From NCBI GenBank assembly GCA_027486275.1, contig JAIXPM010000244.1, positions 1 through 9,081 of the forward strand: a stretch of 9,081 nucleotides of DNA. Direction: 5' to 3'. The DNA comes from Sphingomonadales bacterium. Its GTDB lineage: Bacteria > Pseudomonadota > Alphaproteobacteria > Sphingomonadales > Sphingomonadaceae. Made by a program: the position numbers and the translations under genes. The notes beneath the pieces are model-generated. The model saw nothing but the letters and a program-made list of their open reading frames with translations, did not search any database and had not been told where the DNA came from. Shown piece by piece: positions 1-7,525 of this stretch (the first letter of the stretch is position 1; each line of letters opens with the position of its first letter).

Positions 1-840
1 CACGATGCCGTTCCACATGCGCGGTTCCACGAACGCGCCGCCGCGGCACCCTTGCCACGCGCGTTCCAATGGGCCGACGGATCGGCCTATGTGAACCATG
101 TCGAACTGGTCCGCCGGGCGCGCGGTGCCGAACTGCCGGCCAGTTTCTGGCAGGATCCGTTGATGTATCAGGGCGGCAGCGACCAGTTCCTGTGCCCGCG
201 CGAACCCATCGCTTTCCATGATGCCGCATGGGGCCTCGATCTCGAAGCCGAAGTCGTGGTCGTCACCGGTGACGTGCGCCAGGGCGCCAGCCGCGAGGAA
301 GCGCTGGAGGCCATTCGCCTGGTCGGTCTGGTCAACGATATTTCACTGCGTGGCCTGATCCCCGATGAACTGGCCAAGGGCTTCGGCTTCGTCCAGTCCA
401 AGCCCGCTTCGGCCTTGTCGCCTGTGCTGGTGACGCCGGCGGCGCTGGGTGAACGCTGGCAGGATGGCAAGCTGATCGGCACGCTCAGCGTTGATCTTAA
501 TGGCCAGCCGTTCGGCCGTGTCGAAACCCATATCGACATGACCTTCGATTTCGGCACGCTGATCGCCCACCTCGCCAAGACGCGGGCCATTGGTGCCGGC
601 AGCATCATCGGTTCGGGCACGGTTTCCAACCGCGATGCCGATGGCGGCCCTGGCAAGCCCTGCGCGCACGGTGGCCATGGCTATGCCTGCATTGCCGAAC
701 AGCGCATGATCGAAACCATCCTGTCGGGCGCACCGAAAACGCCCTGGCTCAGCCCCGGCGACGTGGTGCGCATCGAGATGCTGGACGAAAGGCACCACAG
801 CATTTTTGGCGCCATCGAGCAGACGGTTGTGGCGGCCTGA
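1..840 (+). CDS. Fumarylacetoacetate hydrolase family protein (5' truncated)
   Basis: The reading frame is open to the left edge, so the N-terminus is missing; about 279 residues are visible. The visible part is the FAH catalytic domain. It contains LDLEAEV (codons at 238-255), whose two Glu match the E-x-E metal ligands of the family, followed by LVNDISLRGLIP with the next acidic ligand (Asp codon 337-339). Then come a GFGFVQSKPASA segment, TFDFGTLIAH, and the active-site-like GSGTVSNRDADGGPGKP. The end, HHSIFGAIEQTVV, is typical of the 330-340-residue proteobacterial FAH-like proteins, so roughly 55-60 residues are probably lost. FAH enzymes cleave the C-C bond of fumarylacetoacetate or related acylpyruvates, in the cytosol, at the end of tyrosine/homogentisate breakdown. 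No other tyrosine-pathway gene is visible, so the exact substrate is inferred. A TTG at 52 can be read as a start, but homologous-looking sequence continues upstream of it. The gene converges with the nuclease gene and has no evident functional link to it. Confidence 0.9.
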   Translation, partial: HDAVPHARFHERAAAAPLPRAFQWADGSAYVNHVELVRRARGAELPASFWQDPLMYQGGSDQFLCPREPIAFHDAAWGLDLEAEVVVVTGDVRQGASREEALEAIRLVGLVNDISLRGLIPDELAKGFGFVQSKPASALSPVLVTPAALGERWQDGKLIGTLSVDLNGQPFGRVETHIDMTFDFGTLIAHLAKTRAIGAGSIIGSGTVSNRDADGGPGKPCAHGGHGYACIAEQRMIETILSGAPKTPWLSPGDVVRIEMLDERHHSIFGAIEQTVVAA

Positions 841-852
841 CCAGGCCGCCAC
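829..852. terminator. Hairpin between convergent genes, possible bidirectional terminator
   Basis: A perfect 10-bp inverted repeat (GTGGCGGCCT / AGGCCGCCAC, 829-838 and 843-852) flanks a 4-nt loop, GACC. It covers the stop codon of the FAH gene and lies 25 bp beyond the stop of the convergent nuclease gene, so it could end transcripts from both sides. The stem is very GC-rich, but neither strand has a T-tract after it. It is therefore not a textbook intrinsic terminator and may instead act as a pause or 3'-end-protecting stem. The pairing is seen directly; the function is inferred. Confidence 0.5.
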
Positions 853-877
853 CCGCGCTGCCCGGTTGGCCGAAGAT

Positions 878-3800
878 TCAGCCGAAGATCACGTCACCCG
901 GGCCGAGGTTGGTGATGCCAGCGAGCTCGAATGTCTCGCTGAGCCCCGCACCATAGGTGATGGTCCAGATCTCGCCGGCATTGCTCAGCGTCGCGCCCGG
1001 GCCAAAGCCGGTGAACACCAGCACGTCGCCGCCGGCGATGCCAGCGCCCTCGAAATCGAGGATCAGATCGCCTTCGACATCGCCGCGCACAAACACGAAC
1101 GTGTCGTTGCCGGCGTCGCCGCGCATCACGTCGCCACCGCGGCCGCCCAGGATGCGATCATTGCCGCCGCCGCCCGACAGCACGTCGGCGAGATTACCAC
1201 CGCGCAGTGTTTCGGCCCGTGCCGAACCGATGAATTCCACTTCGAAATTGGCATAGCCGGCATTGGCCGCCTCGATCGAGGTGAGCGTGGAGCCATTGCT
1301 GTAACCGCCGACAACCGTGCCGGCATTGAGATCGATGGTCACCTTCTCCCCGGCCGAGGAGGCCAGGAACGTATCGGCGCCGGCGCCGCCATCGATGATG
1401 TGCACGCCGAATTCGAGATCGCCGCCAAAGATGTCGTTGCCAGCCTCGCCGAAAAGGCGGTTGGTGCCGGTGCCGCCGCGGATGGTATCGGCACCGTCGC
1501 CGCCGAACACCGTGTCGTTGCCGCCACCGGCAAACACGCGATCATTGCCGCCCAGCGCCGCAATGATTTCCGCTGCCGCCGTGCCCGGGATGGTTTCGCC
1601 AGCGGCCGTGCCGGTGATGCGCACCGGAATGGTGAACAGCGCCAGCATGCCATCATGGTCGCTTGACACCTGGGCGCCCGCGGTCAGCTGGCTGTTGATC
1701 TGTACCGCGTCAAATTCGGCCCGAGCAGCCAGGCTGCCGGTGGCGATGATGTGATCCAGTTGCTGATTGTTGCCGTCGAACTGGTAGGAATAACGCTCGG
1801 CCGCCAGCAGCAGATCAGAAAGATTGCTCATCAGCCCGCCGCGGGTCAGCGCGCCGATGCCGCCTTCCCAGGTGAAGCCGTTGAAATCGCCGAGCACGGC
1901 AATATTGGGAAAGTCACTCGCGCCGCGCGCATCGATCCACGCCCGCACCGCTTCGCCCTGCGCCGTCCGCGTGGCATCAGCGGCGTTGGCCGGCGGCTGG
2001 ATCGCCCCCCACAGCCCGTCGGAACCGCCGCGTGAGGTGAAGTGGACATTGACCAGCGTGATGGCTTCGCCGTTGAATTCGAACGTGGCTGCCAGCGGCC
2101 GGCGGCTGCCGGTGAAGGCCGGGCCGTCGATGAGCTCCAGCGAATTCGGCACCAGCGACACGCGCGCCGGATCATAGAGGAAGCCGTTGCGGATGTTGCC
2201 GCCGGGTTCCCCGCCGGTGGTGCCCGGCGCCGACGGGGCGATTTCAGCATAGGCATAGGTCGGGCCGCCCGCCGCCTGGATGGCGGCGATCAACACCGCC
2301 GCCGTGGCCGCGCCCGACAGATCGGCACCATTGCCGGCGCCATCGGCATCCTGGATTTCCTGCACGCCAATGATGTCCGGCGATTTCAGGCTGGTGACGA
2401 TGTCGCTGGCCAGGCTGGCGATCTTGGCCGGGCTGTCGTTGGCCGACAGGTTGGCAACGTTGTAGCTGGCGACCGAAAGCTTGTCGGCGGCTTCGGCGAG
2501 CGTGGCAACTTCCTTGGTGGCGGTCACGTCGGTGGTGGTGGTAACCGCCTGCGTTACCAGTACTTCAAAGGCCTGGAAACTGTAGGAGACGACGCCAGTC
2601 ACGCTCGACAGGCGATCGCCGATGGTGAACTGGTTGCTGAAGCCGGCAAACAGACCGTTGTCGTTGTCGAGCTGGATGCGTTCCGGGTTGAAATCATCGG
2701 CCGCCAGAGTCAGTCCGCCGCCCGCCGACTGGCCGGTGGAACCGGCACCGCCCGAGGCGACGACATAGGTTTCGCCAAAGCTATTGGTGTTGGAAATCGC
2801 GATCGGCGTGTCGATCGTGATGAGCATCCCTTCCAGCGCTTCCCAGAAATCGATGCCGTCCTGATCGGGGTCGTAGGTGCCAAAGCCATCATTGTCGATG
2901 ATCTGGGTGGGCGGCAACCGGCCACCCGTGCCGATGGTGACGCTTTCCGCCACGGCCGTGCCGAGGTTGAGCGCCGACGGGCTGGTGAGTTGGGTGATGG
3001 TCAGGTTTCGCGTGTCGCCCCCGGGGCGGAATTCCGAAACCGTCGCCGTCACGCGCAGCAGGCTGCCCAGCGTCACGGCCGGCGCGCTGCTGGTGAACAC
3101 GAAAATGCCATCGGAGGTGGCAGCACTGCCGTCCGCGGTGCCCAGCGCCGATTGGATATAATAGCCGTTGGTATCAACGGCGGTCACCACGCCTTCGGTC
3201 TGCACCACCTGTCCAACAAAGGCGCTGGTGTGCCCAAGGCCCTGAATTTCGCCAATGGTGCGCAGCAGCAGCGGCTGCAGCGTGGTGAAATCCAGCACGC
3301 CGGCGGCAATGCCGCCAAAATCATTGCCGGCGGCGTCTTCGAGGATGCCGGCAGGCGCCGTGAGCGTGTAGGTGGTGCCGGCCACCAGATCGGTGGTCGG
3401 GTTGATGGTGACGGTGCTGCCGCTGATCGTCACCTGGCCATCGCCAATCGGGATCACCCGCACGTCGCTGCCGTTGGACAGGGTAAAGCTGCCGGTGCCG
3501 GCCTGCACGTTCTCGCTGAAGCGCAGCACGATGTCGCTGGCCAGCGGCACGGCGGTGGCGCCATCGTCTGGATCGGTGGGGTTGCTGCCCACCAGCGTTG
3601 GCGCCGTGGTATCGCCCCCGGCCAGCGCCACGGATGACACGATGATGTCGTCAATGCCGACGGCTTCGTCGTTGCCGGCGGCGTTGGTGGTGATGACGCG
3701 GATTTCCAGCGTGCCGCTGTCGTTGGCGCCGGCGGGCAGGGTCACGTCGATCGCATTCACCAGCGTGTCAGCGCCTGCGGTGGTGGCATCGGCGACATAG

Positions 3801-4246
3801 GCGACATTGTTCCAGCTGGCGCCGGCAACGCGCCACTGTACCGCCACCTGCTGGATGGCATTGTCGGCGGAGGCATCGATGTCACGGATGTTGGCCCGGA
3901 ACCGGATATCCTGCCGGCCGACGGAGTCAAAATAGAGCGCGATCGACGGCGCGTCAGCCGTGCCGGAGCCGTTCAGCGCGATGGTGGGATTGGTGAGCGT
4001 CGCCAACAGCACCCCGCCTGCAGACGGATTGCCGCTGGCCGAGCTGAAATAATCGACCACGCCTTCCGACGATGCGGCACTGGTGATGGTGCGCGGATCA
4101 GCACCGGTTCCGCCAACCAGATCGTCCCCGCGATAGCCGACGATGCTGGGCAACAGATCCCAATTGTCGGCGCTGAGCAGGCCAGCAGCCGTGCTCCAAT
4201 CCTGCGTGAAGTCACCCGTTGAAAGCTGGAAACGCGCCGTCGACAT
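878..4246 (-). CDS. ExeM/NucH-type extracellular endonuclease with RTX repeats, probable type I secretion substrate
   Basis: About 1122 residues. The ATG at 4246 is chosen because GGAGG lies 6 nt upstream; the frame could extend 17 codons further but without a comparable ribosome binding site. Order of regions: N-terminal beta-rich module (about 1-210) ending in GIDDIIVSS; Ig-like (SbsA/Big_5-type) domain beginning DTTAPTLVGSNP (about 212-322); OB-fold-like module of the ExeM type with GVVTAVDTNGYYIQS (about 330-435); linking beta-rich region; endonuclease/exonuclease/phosphatase domain (about 588-875); glycine/aspartate RTX repeats (about 899-1051); C-terminal tail ending DVIFG. Expected catalytic residues are present: N596 (SYNVAN), E630 (VQEIQD), H735 (NVHFTS), D787/N789 (LGDFNG), D831 (LDHII) and D863/H864 (SSDHDG). 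The family hydrolyses DNA with divalent metal. There is no hydrophobic N-terminal signal, which together with the RTX region and the divergent TolC-ABC-HlyD operon indicates type I export to the medium or cell surface. Nuclease family is clear; export by this particular operon is inferred. Confidence 0.9.
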   Translation of the reverse strand: MSTARFQLSTGDFTQDWSTAAGLLSADNWDLLPSIVGYRGDDLVGGTGADPRTITSAASSEGVVDYFSSASGNPSAGGVLLATLTNPTIALNGSGTADAPSIALYFDSVGRQDIRFRANIRDIDASADNAIQQVAVQWRVAGASWNNVAYVADATTAGADTLVNAIDVTLPAGANDSGTLEIRVITTNAAGNDEAVGIDDIIVSSVALAGGDTTAPTLVGSNPTDPDDGATAVPLASDIVLRFSENVQAGTGSFTLSNGSDVRVIPIGDGQVTISGSTVTINPTTDLVAGTTYTLTAPAGILEDAAGNDFGGIAAGVLDFTTLQPLLLRTIGEIQGLGHTSAFVGQVVQTEGVVTAVDTNGYYIQSALGTADGSAATSDGIFVFTSSAPAVTLGSLLRVTATVSEFRPGGDTRNLTITQLTSPSALNLGTAVAESVTIGTGGRLPPTQIIDNDGFGTYDPDQDGIDFWEALEGMLITIDTPIAISNTNSFGETYVVASGGAGSTGQSAGGGLTLAADDFNPERIQLDNDNGLFAGFSNQFTIGDRLSSVTGVVSYSFQAFEVLVTQAVTTTTDVTATKEVATLAEAADKLSVASYNVANLSANDSPAKIASLASDIVTSLKSPDIIGVQEIQDADGAGNGADLSGAATAAVLIAAIQAAGGPTYAYAEIAPSAPGTTGGEPGGNIRNGFLYDPARVSLVPNSLELIDGPAFTGSRRPLAATFEFNGEAITLVNVHFTSRGGSDGLWGAIQPPANAADATRTAQGEAVRAWIDARGASDFPNIAVLGDFNGFTWEGGIGALTRGGLMSNLSDLLLAAERYSYQFDGNNQQLDHIIATGSLAARAEFDAVQINSQLTAGAQVSSDHDGMLALFTIPVRITGTAAGETIPGTAAAEIIAALGGNDRVFAGGGNDTVFGGDGADTIRGGTGTNRLFGEAGNDIFGGDLEFGVHIIDGGAGADTFLASSAGEKVTIDLNAGTVVGGYSNGSTLTSIEAANAGYANFEVEFIGSARAETLRGGNLADVLSGGGGNDRILGGRGGDVMRGDAGNDTFVFVRGDVEGDLILDFEGAGIAGGDVLVFTGFGPGATLSNAGEIWTITYGAGLSETFELAGITNLGPGDVIFG
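1094..1213 (-). repeat. RTX nonapeptide block 2 (within nuclease)
   Basis: This encodes residues about 1012-1051 of the nuclease, reading as successive units such as LRGGNLADV, LSGGGGNDR, ILGGRGGDV and MRGDAGNDTF. The pattern GGxGxDxxx is the calcium-binding beta-roll repeat of RTX proteins. The units are typical toward the end (GDAGNDTFVF), and are followed by about 70 residues that would hold the type I secretion signal. Confidence 0.85.
1421..1552 (-). repeat. RTX nonapeptide block 1 (within nuclease)
   Basis: This encodes residues about 899-942 of the nuclease: units GGNDRVFAG, GGNDTVFGG, DGADTIRGG, a degenerate TGTNRLFGE and AGNDIFGG. It is separated from block 2 by about 70 residues that include IDLNAGTVVGG and LTSIEAANAG, a spacer type often found between RTX blocks. 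Calcium binding outside the cell is the known role of such repeats. Confidence 0.85.
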
Positions 4247-4252
4247 ATTTCG

Positions 4253-4257
4253 CCTCC
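4253..4257 (-). promoter_or_regulatory. Ribosome binding site of the nuclease gene
   Basis: GGAGG on the - strand, 6 nt before the ATG at 4246. It fixes the start of the nuclease and excludes the longer frame reaching 4297, whose extra residues (with a run of basic ones, TRRRN) have no such site. Confidence 0.75.
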
Positions 4258-4338
4258 GAGTACAGGCAACCGGTCTCTGGCCAGGAATCGGCTTCACCGC
4301 GGTTGCGATTGGTCTTCAACGTGGGCTACACGCGGTAA

Positions 4339-4356
4339 ATGAATCGCTTATGACGG
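4339..4356 (-). promoter_or_regulatory. Pho-box-like direct repeat (weak candidate)
   Basis: Read on the - strand this is CCGTCAT-AAGC-GATTCAT, two 7-mers spaced by 4 nt like the PhoB site CTGTCAT-N4-CTGTCAT. The first half matches 6 of 7 positions and the second 4 of 7; the spacer is only half A/T. It lies about 93 bp before the nuclease start and overlaps an alternative ATG (4350) of the TolC-type gene. Phosphate control would make sense for an exported DNase, but the match is weak and may be chance. Confidence 0.15.
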
Positions 4357-4376
4357 TTATCGAAAAGAAAATAACT

Positions 4377-5816
4377 ATGGAACCGACTGAGCCCAGAAAA
4401 CCGACCCCGGGTGCAGCCCGATGCGCTGCATTGCTGATCTTTGCTGCCGCCCAGGCAACCGGCGGCGCACCGGCCAAAGCGGCCGCTGCGCCGCCGGCCA
4501 AGGCAGCGCCGGTTCAGGTCAAATCTGCCCCGCCAACCCGCGCCGCAGCACCGTTGGCGGCCGCCGATCAGGCCTGGCTGAACGCGCTGGCAGCCAGGCC
4601 AGTGGTCGATCTGCCGATGCGGCTGCGCGCGGCGGCCGATGCCCTTCCGGCTGTTGGCGAGGGTCGTGAAGGCGTTAACATTGCCGACGCCCAGACCCAG
4701 CAGGCCCGCAGCCGGCTGTTTCCCACGCTCGGCGTGGATGTGAACACCGCCGATACCATCGCCCGCGATTTCCGGCGCCAGAGCACCCAATTCGAAAGCC
4801 TGGTGCCGCGCCGGCGCACCGATGCCATCGGCTCGGTCAACCAGCTGCTGGTCGATTGGGGCGCAACCTCGGCCCGAATCCGGGCCGGCCAGGCTGCCGA
4901 AACCGGCGCTCGCGCCAATTATGATCTGGCCCGCACCGACGCCTTGGTGGCACTGCTGGGTGCATGGCACGAAGCCATCGCCGCCCGCGCAAGCTTGCAA
5001 CTGATCAAGGGCCACGCCAAGCGGCTGGAGCGGCTGGCGATGATGGTGGGCAAGCGCGCCGACGCCGGTGCCGAAAGCGCGGCCGACAAAGCGCGGGCCG
5101 ATACAGCCGCTGCACAGGCGCAGACCAGGCTGGCCGACGCCCAGCGCCGCGATGCGGCCGCAAGCGCGCGGATCACCGAATTGTGGGGCAAGCTGCCCGA
5201 TCAGCCGGCGCGGGCATTGCCGCCGCCCGAAGACCCGGGCGTTGTTGATACGCCCGATGTGCGGGCCGCCAAGGCCGATGCCGAAGCCCGCAAGGCCACC
5301 GCTCGCGCCGCCAAGGCCGATCGTCTGCCCCGTGTGGAGGCCCGGGTATCCGGCTCGGCCTTCGATATCGCGCGCGATGGTCGCCCTGATTATGACGTGC
5401 GCGCCACTGTTTCGGTCACCACACGTTTCTCCACCGGCGGTGCAGAAGCCGCCCGCGTGTCGGAACTTTCGGCCGCTGCCCGCAGAGCCGATCTGGCCGC
5501 CGCCCGCATCAGCGCGGAAACCGCCCGCGAACTGGAAGAGGCCGAAGCCGAGTTGCGCACCCGTACCGCCGCCTTGCCGGCCCAGAAGCGCGCCGTCGTT
5601 TCGGCGATGCGGGCGCGCGAACTGTTCGGCCTGCGCTTCAACGCGGCGCGGGGCACCTTGTTCGACCTGCTCGCCGCCGAACGCGAAGCGCTGGATGCCG
5701 GGCTGGGCCTGGTGGATGCCGAAATCAGGCTTGATATGGCGCGCTGGCTACTGCTGGCCCGGCGCGGTACCATATTGCAACTGGTTGATGGCCAGAACCG
5801 CGAGCTGCAACCGTGA
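4377..5816 (+). CDS. TolC family outer-membrane channel of type I secretion system
   Basis: About 479 residues from the ATG at 4377. This start puts a short basic segment and a hydrophobic core (CAALLIFAAA, 16-25) at the N-terminus with a plausible cleavage site after AQA (25-27). The ATG at 4350 (nine residues longer) is possible; neither has a good Shine-Dalgarno sequence, and AAAAGAAAA before 4377 is the only purine run. After the signal comes an unusual Ala/Pro/Lys-rich stretch (about 29-62). The rest shows the two-repeat TolC/OEP pattern: long Ala/Arg/Glu helices, a strand-like segment near FPTLGVDVNTADT (about 117-130), SVNQLLVDWGATSARI, then a second copy with LPRVEARVSGSA and the helix RELFGLRFNAARGTLFDLL. 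The family forms a trimeric outer-membrane and periplasmic duct that meets the inner-membrane ABC/HlyD complex. It is the first gene of the operon and its stop overlaps the next start by 4 bp (GTGA). Low primary conservation makes the family assignment rest on pattern and context. Confidence 0.88.
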   Translation: MEPTEPRKPTPGAARCAALLIFAAAQATGGAPAKAAAAPPAKAAPVQVKSAPPTRAAAPLAAADQAWLNALAARPVVDLPMRLRAAADALPAVGEGREGVNIADAQTQQARSRLFPTLGVDVNTADTIARDFRRQSTQFESLVPRRRTDAIGSVNQLLVDWGATSARIRAGQAAETGARANYDLARTDALVALLGAWHEAIAARASLQLIKGHAKRLERLAMMVGKRADAGAESAADKARADTAAAQAQTRLADAQRRDAAASARITELWGKLPDQPARALPPPEDPGVVDTPDVRAAKADAEARKATARAAKADRLPRVEARVSGSAFDIARDGRPDYDVRATVSVTTRFSTGGAEAARVSELSAAARRADLAAARISAETARELEEAEAELRTRTAALPAQKRAVVSAMRARELFGLRFNAARGTLFDLLAAEREALDAGLGLVDAEIRLDMARWLLLARRGTILQLVDGQNRELQP

Positions 5817-7525
5817 ACGATTTCCTGTTGAAATATCTGCCTGCCTGGCTGGCCGATGCCCTGTTGGCGCACCGCAGCACCTATGGCCGGGCTGCGCTGG
5901 CAGCGGTGTTCACCAACATCTTCGCGCTGGCCTCCTCGCTGTTCTCGATGGTGGTGTACAACCGCATCGTGCCATCGGGCGCCACCGCCTCGTTGCTGGC
6001 GCTGTCGGTTGGCATGGCCGTGGTGCTGGTGTTCGATTTCATTTTGCGCGTGTTGCGCGGCTGGTTTGTCGATGTTGCCGGGCGCGATGTTGATGCAGCC
6101 TTGGGCAACCAGATGTTTGCCCGGCTGCTGGGCCTGCGACTGGCGGATCGCCAGGGTTCGGCCGGTGCCTTTTCCGGCCTGCTGCGCGAGTTGGAAACCA
6201 TCCGCGAAACGCTGGCCAGCACCACGCTGATCGCGCTGGTGGATCTGCCGTTCACTCTTTTGTTTCTGGCCGTGATCGCCGCGATCGGCGGGCAACTGGT
6301 GCTGGTGCCGCTGCTGATGATCCCGGTGGTGGTGCTGACCAGCCTTGCCGTCCAGCCCGCGCTCGATCGGCTGGCGCGCGAGAATCTGGGTCAGGGCTTT
6401 TCCAAGCAGGGCGTGGTGGTGGAAACCGTCGCCGGCCTCGAAACCGTGAAGGCCGGCCGCGCCGGCCCAATGCTGGAAGCCCGCTGGAACCGCGCCATGA
6501 CCGACAATGCCGGCAGCGCGCTCTCCAGCCGGTTGCTGTCGGCCGTGGCCATTAACGTTGCGGCTTCGGCGCAGACGGTCGCCTATGTCGGCACACTCAT
6601 CCACGGCGTGTTCCTGATAACCGCCGGCGAACTCTCCTCGGGTGCACTCATTGCCGCCTCGATCCTGTCGGGCCGGGTGGTTGCCCCGCTGGGCCAGGTC
6701 GCCGGCCTGCTCACCCGGCTTTCGGCCACACGCGCGGCGATCAGCCGCCTCGATCAGTTCATGTCCAATCCGCTGGAAGCCGGCACCACCACCAGCGTGC
6801 GCCGCACCTGGCTGAAGGGCGCCATCGAACTGCGCGATGTGACCTTCAAATATCCCGGCAAGGGCCAGACGGCGCTTTCCGGCGTGTCGCTGCGCATCGA
6901 ACCGGGGGAACGGGTGGCCATCGTCGGCCGCGTCGGTTCGGGCAAATCCTCCATCGCCCGGCTGGTACTTGGCCTTTATCAGCCGGATAGCGGCCAGGTG
7001 CTGATCGACGGCGCCGATATCCGCCAGTTGCACCCTGATGATCTGCGCATCAACATTGGCGCCGTTTTGCAGGATGTGACGCTGTTTTCCGGCTCGATCC
7101 GCGACAACATCACCCTCACCGATCCAACGCTGGGAGACGAGGAACTGATCCGCGTCTCCAAATTGTCGGGCACCTACGATGTGGTCGGCGCACTGGAAAA
7201 CGGCTTTGATCTGACGCTCGCCGATCGCGGCGAAGGGCTATCGGGCGGTCAGAAACAGGGCATCGCCATCGCCCGCGCGCTGGCCGGCAAACCGCCGATC
7301 TTGATCTTCGATGAACCCAGCAGCGCCATGGACAATCAGAACGAAGCCCAGATGGTGGCCCGTCTGGAACCCGAGCTCAAGGGCCGCACCTTCCTGCTCG
7401 TCACCCATCGCCAGGCCATGCTGAAACTGGTCAACCGCGTGGTGGTGATCGCTGGCGGCAAGATCGTGGCTGATGGCCCGCGCGACGCTGTGCTGAAAAG
7501 CCTTGCCGGCGGAGCCCCGGTATGA
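5813..7525 (+). CDS. Type I secretion ABC exporter (fused permease/ATPase), LapB/LssB-like without C39-like domain
   Basis: 570 residues, starting at a GTG that overlaps the preceding stop; an in-frame TGA at 5786 rules out any upstream extension. The membrane domain occupies about 1-310, with hydrophobic segments near 26-48, 58-80, 137-158, 161-181 and 247-290. The segments VVYNRIVPSGA, FDFILRVLRGWFVDVAGR and ALVDLPFTLLFL recall the LapB/LssB branch of exporters. The ATPase domain (about 336-565) has Walker A GRVGSGKS (372-379), Q-loop region GAVLQDVTLFSG, signature LSGGQ (476-480), Walker B ILIFDEPS with D500 and E501, and the switch His in VTHRQ (H532). All catalytic residues look intact. 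It would drive ATP-dependent export of an unfolded substrate from the cytoplasm in one step. Exporters of this branch usually carry an N-terminal C39-like domain of over 100 residues, absent here, giving a length nearer PrtD-type protease exporters. The 3' end overlaps the adaptor gene by 4 bp. Confidence 0.95.
   Translation: MNDFLLKYLPAWLADALLAHRSTYGRAALAAVFTNIFALASSLFSMVVYNRIVPSGATASLLALSVGMAVVLVFDFILRVLRGWFVDVAGRDVDAALGNQMFARLLGLRLADRQGSAGAFSGLLRELETIRETLASTTLIALVDLPFTLLFLAVIAAIGGQLVLVPLLMIPVVVLTSLAVQPALDRLARENLGQGFSKQGVVVETVAGLETVKAGRAGPMLEARWNRAMTDNAGSALSSRLLSAVAINVAASAQTVAYVGTLIHGVFLITAGELSSGALIAASILSGRVVAPLGQVAGLLTRLSATRAAISRLDQFMSNPLEAGTTTSVRRTWLKGAIELRDVTFKYPGKGQTALSGVSLRIEPGERVAIVGRVGSGKSSIARLVLGLYQPDSGQVLIDGADIRQLHPDDLRINIGAVLQDVTLFSGSIRDNITLTDPTLGDEELIRVSKLSGTYDVVGALENGFDLTLADRGEGLSGGQKQGIAIARALAGKPPILIFDEPSSAMDNQNEAQMVARLEPELKGRTFLLVTHRQAMLKLVNRVVVIAGGKIVADGPRDAVLKSLAGGAPV

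Larger units (their letters stand above)
4247..4376. promoter_or_regulatory. Divergent intergenic region of nuclease and secretion operon
   Basis: These 130 bp separate the start of the nuclease from the likely start of the TolC-type gene and must carry promoters for both directions unless transcription enters from elsewhere. The half next to the operon (about 4335-4376) is clearly more AT-rich than the surrounding coding DNA, as expected for a promoter. I could not identify a convincing -35/-10 pair in either direction. The best - strand candidate is TTGAAG (4314-4319), but the hexamer 17 bp downstream, TGAAGC, is poor. Confidence 0.5.

Noticed and set aside
806..1666. 286-codon + strand frame opposite the RTX region
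   Set aside because: It mirrors the repeat-rich 3' end of the nuclease; the composition (AAA, HH, GAG) is a by-product of the repeats, and there is no ribosome binding site.
2042..3637. Long + strand open frame of 531 codons opposite the nuclease gene
   Set aside because: It is antisense to a well-supported gene. Its Arg/Gly/Ala/His-rich translation matches no family and is typical of GC-rich shadow frames.
5390..7033. 547-codon - strand frame opposite the TolC-type and ABC genes
   Set aside because: It crosses two firmly identified genes on the other strand, and its Gln/His/Arg-rich translation has no recognisable domain.
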